A DNA stretch of 34,929 nucleotides, from assembly GCA_001574975.1 (NCBI GenBank), contig KQ965869.1, positions 31,985-66,913 of the forward strand, in the 5' to 3' direction. Within the stretch, counting starts at the first letter, position 1. Each line of letters opens with the position of its first letter. Below are positions 32,848 to 34,929 of the stretch, piece after piece. Both the position numbers and the translations under genes were made by a program. Origin of the DNA: Gonapodya prolifera JEL478. Lineage: Eukaryota; Monoblepharomycota; Monoblepharidomycetes; Monoblepharidales; Gonapodyaceae. The notes beneath the pieces were generated by a model. It saw only the letters and a program-made list of their open reading frames with translations, was not told the origin of the DNA and searched no databases.

Positions 32848-34929
32848 TCAGAAATGCGCCTCTCCCATCCCCGCCTCGTCCAAATTCATGGTCCTTGCAG
32901 AAGTACTCTTACGGCAGCGTGCGGCGCGCTTGCATGTCGAGGACCTGCGCTCGCGCTCGATCTTCTCGCCGGGGCGGCGCATGTGGTCGCCGTACTACGT
33001 GTCGCGTGGAGCGGGTGCACGAGGCGCGAGGCGAGGGCGGCCGGTGTGACGTGGGTGGGAGGCGAGGTGCAGCGGTGAAGGATGGCGAGGACACAAACAA
33101 ACGAGTTCCGGATTACCGAGTTGAGGTGAGGCACCACCACGCACAAGAACCGCGACTCACCCTATACCCAGGATACCTCTCCTGATGCATCTGCTTCAAC
33201 TCGCTCGCCTTTGCGTAGTACGCCGACTTGATGTCTCCGGGAAGGTTGTGCCACAGCGCGCTGATGATGCGTGATACTGGTATCGTTCGTGGGGTTGAGG
33301 GCGGTGGGAGAGCGGGGGAGAGCGGGGGAGAGCGGGGGAGAGCGGGGGAGAGCGGGAGAGCAGGGAGCGGTGGTACCAATGAGTGTGAACTGTGATTGCG
33401 CACGGCGAATGGACGGTGGACCGGACTCACGCTGAGTAGTCTTCAACCCGGGGTTCTCGGCCTGCACTTGGTCGTGGTAGTCTGTGCGGAATAGCATGAA
33501 GGGGCTGCACATGCCCATGCGGTGTGACGCGGTGACGTGGTCCGGTCGGTGTCGGTGGCGCAATCAGCGTGAGAGAAAAGAGAAGTTTGAGGTGAGTCAG
33601 AACATTCACTATGTACAGACTCGCAAGTCGCCAGTCCCACACGACCCTCGGCCAGGCCGGCCTGACACTCCCCCCCCCCGCACCCTTCAACTCACTTCAT
33701 AGGCCTCCTTACCCTCTCCGCCTCCCCCTCCCCTTCCCCACCCCAACCCCCACGCCTCTTCTTCCTTGCCTGCACAAACTCCCCGCCCGCCAACCCTTGC
33801 CTGAGCACGGCGGCGCGGGTCTTGGCGACGGAGCCGGGAGGAAGTGTCGCGTGGATGCGGGCGGGGATCCGGAAGGCGCGTGGTGCGAAGGTTGGGGTGG
33901 GGTTGGTGGAGGTGGTGGAGGTACCCGTGGAGCTGGACCGGGAGTAGCGGTGTGACGGAAGGGTGGACGCGCCGCTCCTGGTGCTACCGGGGCTCGAGGG
34001 GGAGGAAGGGGAGGAAGGGGAGGAAGGGGAGGAAGGCCCACCCCCAACCAGCCCCAACGGGCCTGGGAGATCAAGGTTGACGAAAAACGGCAACCTGTTC
34101 GCGGCCGGCATGGCGACGACCAGTGGTTGGTCGGCGTCGGGTGCGAAGTTGAACGGGATGGGCGGGTCGACGTGGACGTACGCGTGGCTGCGCGTGACCG
34201 CGGAGGGAGGTGGAGACGGTGAGGGTGCGGTTGGTGGGGTTGGTAAGAGGTGTTTGAGATTGGGAGAGGCGGGGCCGAAGGTGGGGAAGAAGGTGGTGAT
34301 GGGCTGATAGCGCATGTTCAGTGTACACGGGGAAGCCGGAGATGAGCAAGGGAAGGAGCACGGGCTGCAGGCGCTGCGGGTTGGAACACGTACTTGTGCA
34401 TTCTCGAACGGGTTCACTTGCGTTTGCCATGCGAGGAGTTGCGCATGGTCGAACGGCGAGAGTTGAGTGCTCGTGCCGGGCTCGTACTTGACTTCTGCAG
34501 GTGGGTAGTCTGTGCGAGTGCGTGTGCGAGGGGTGGGGGGATTGTGAGAGTGAGATGGAGCGTGTCTGCCAAGAGAGGAAAAGAGACAAGAGACAAGAGC
34601 CGCGAGCCGAGATACGTACATTCTGCGTGCGAGTGCATCGACTGCATTTGCATTTGCAACTGAATGTCCGTACCTGCCATTCCCATTCCTTGCATACCCT
34701 GCATTCCTCCCCCCATCCCCATCCCCGTCTGCATCTGCATCTGCATCTCTGCTGCGTTCATACCCACACCCGGGATTCCACCACTCACGCCCGCATCTCC
34801 AACCACACTGATCAACCCTGGGTCGGGATACACATCCCACGGCTGCATATCCTCTGGTCCTCCATATCCGAACGAACTAGCCTCGCCCGCATGAGCGAGG
34901 GGTAACAGCTCGAACCCGCCAAATGCCCC
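32848..34929 (-). CDS. HMG-box protein copy 3 (5' end beyond the right edge)
   Basis: Visible exons: 34929..34620, 34509..34394, 34303..33696, 33504..33431, 33276..33161, 32994..32848, 456 residues. The first holds MQPWDV and a Met/Gln repeat (MQMQMQTGMGMGGGMQGMQG). Exon 2 has KYEPGTSTQLSPFDHAQLLA. Exon 3 has the shared block FNFAPDADQPLVVAMPAANR and LPFFVNLDLPGP, then an SSP tandem repeat and a Ser/Thr/Arg-rich stretch ending RRPMN. The HMG box reads NPFMLFRTDYHDQVQAENPG, LSRIISALWHNLPGDIKSAY, ELKQMHQERYPGYR; the tail begins YGDHMRRPGEKIERERR and ends MNLDEAGMGEAHF. The usual NAF of the box is NPF here. Exon lengths 74 and 116 match copy 1, and 74 matches copy 2. The frame is open throughout, so this copy looks functional. 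The start codon is not in the window. Confidence 0.82.
33311..33358. repeat. 10-bp minisatellite inside an intron of HMG copy 3
   Basis: AGCGGGGGAG is repeated four times exactly, with a shortened fifth copy. It lies in the intron that splits the HMG box (33430-33277), close to its middle, and is not visible in the matching introns of copies 1 and 2. Confidence 0.9.
34000..34036 (-). repeat. 9-bp coding repeat (Ser-Ser-Pro)n in HMG copy 3
   Basis: GGGGAGGAA on the plus strand is repeated about four times in frame and encodes SSP units on the minus strand. The unit length is a multiple of three, so copy-number change would not break the frame. Confidence 0.85.

Noticed and set aside
34720-34760. 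CTGCAT repeat as a non-coding microsatellite
   Set aside because: It lies in frame in HMG copy 3 and encodes the Met/Gln repeat, so it belongs to the coding exon.
28368-34929. The HMG array as a mating-type locus
   Set aside because: HMG boxes define MAT in ascomycetes and Mucorales, but basidiomycete MAT loci use homeodomain pairs and pheromone/receptor genes. None of these is seen here.

Overview
The window reads as nuclear DNA of a filamentous basidiomycete, most likely an Agaricomycete. Coding regions are interrupted by many short introns (about 46 to 111 nt) with GT..AG ends, often GTGAGT/GTACGT donors, and the proteins are typical fungal families. Placement nearer than class (for example Ceratobasidiaceae) would be a guess. 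Gene models were built by hand, by matching reading frame, splice sites and family motifs.

Region 1 (1-9.3 kb): the 5' part of the spliceosomal DEAH helicase Prp22 (minus); a nine-exon DUF3445 / haem-dependent oxidative N-demethylase-like gene (minus); an NTF2/SnoaL-like gene diverging from it; a tiny cysteine-rich secreted-protein candidate with a TATA box (minus); and a type-B carboxylesterase (plus) whose reading frame is broken many times, including in the nucleophile elbow.

Region 2 (9.3-16.5 kb): a complete bifunctional 6-phosphofructo-2-kinase/fructose-2,6-bisphosphatase (minus, 13 exons) lies head to head with a four-finger C2H2 transcription factor (plus, 4 exons).

Region 3 (17-21 kb): an unassigned beta-rich protein fragment and two F-box loci, one nearly intact and one decayed.

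Region 4 (21.3-26.4 kb): a 16-exon mitochondrial-type AMP-dependent acyl-CoA ligase (plus) and a Sis1-like Hsp40 (minus) with a heat-shock element upstream.

Region 5 (26.8-34.9 kb): a decayed F-box/LRR locus, then three same-orientation copies of one unusual HMG-box gene. One is complete (29871-31854), one runs off the right edge (32848-34929), and one is a 5'-truncated, frame-shifted relic (28368-29172). The copies share exon lengths and 3' flanking sequence. The two long ones share an N-terminal region ahead of the HMG box that I do not recognise. This array is the most novel part of the window.

Conserved single-copy genes (spliceosome, glycolytic control, acyl-CoA ligase, chaperone) look intact. 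The decayed genes belong to expandable accessory families (esterase, F-box, HMG array), so the window mixes a conserved core with birth-and-death islands.
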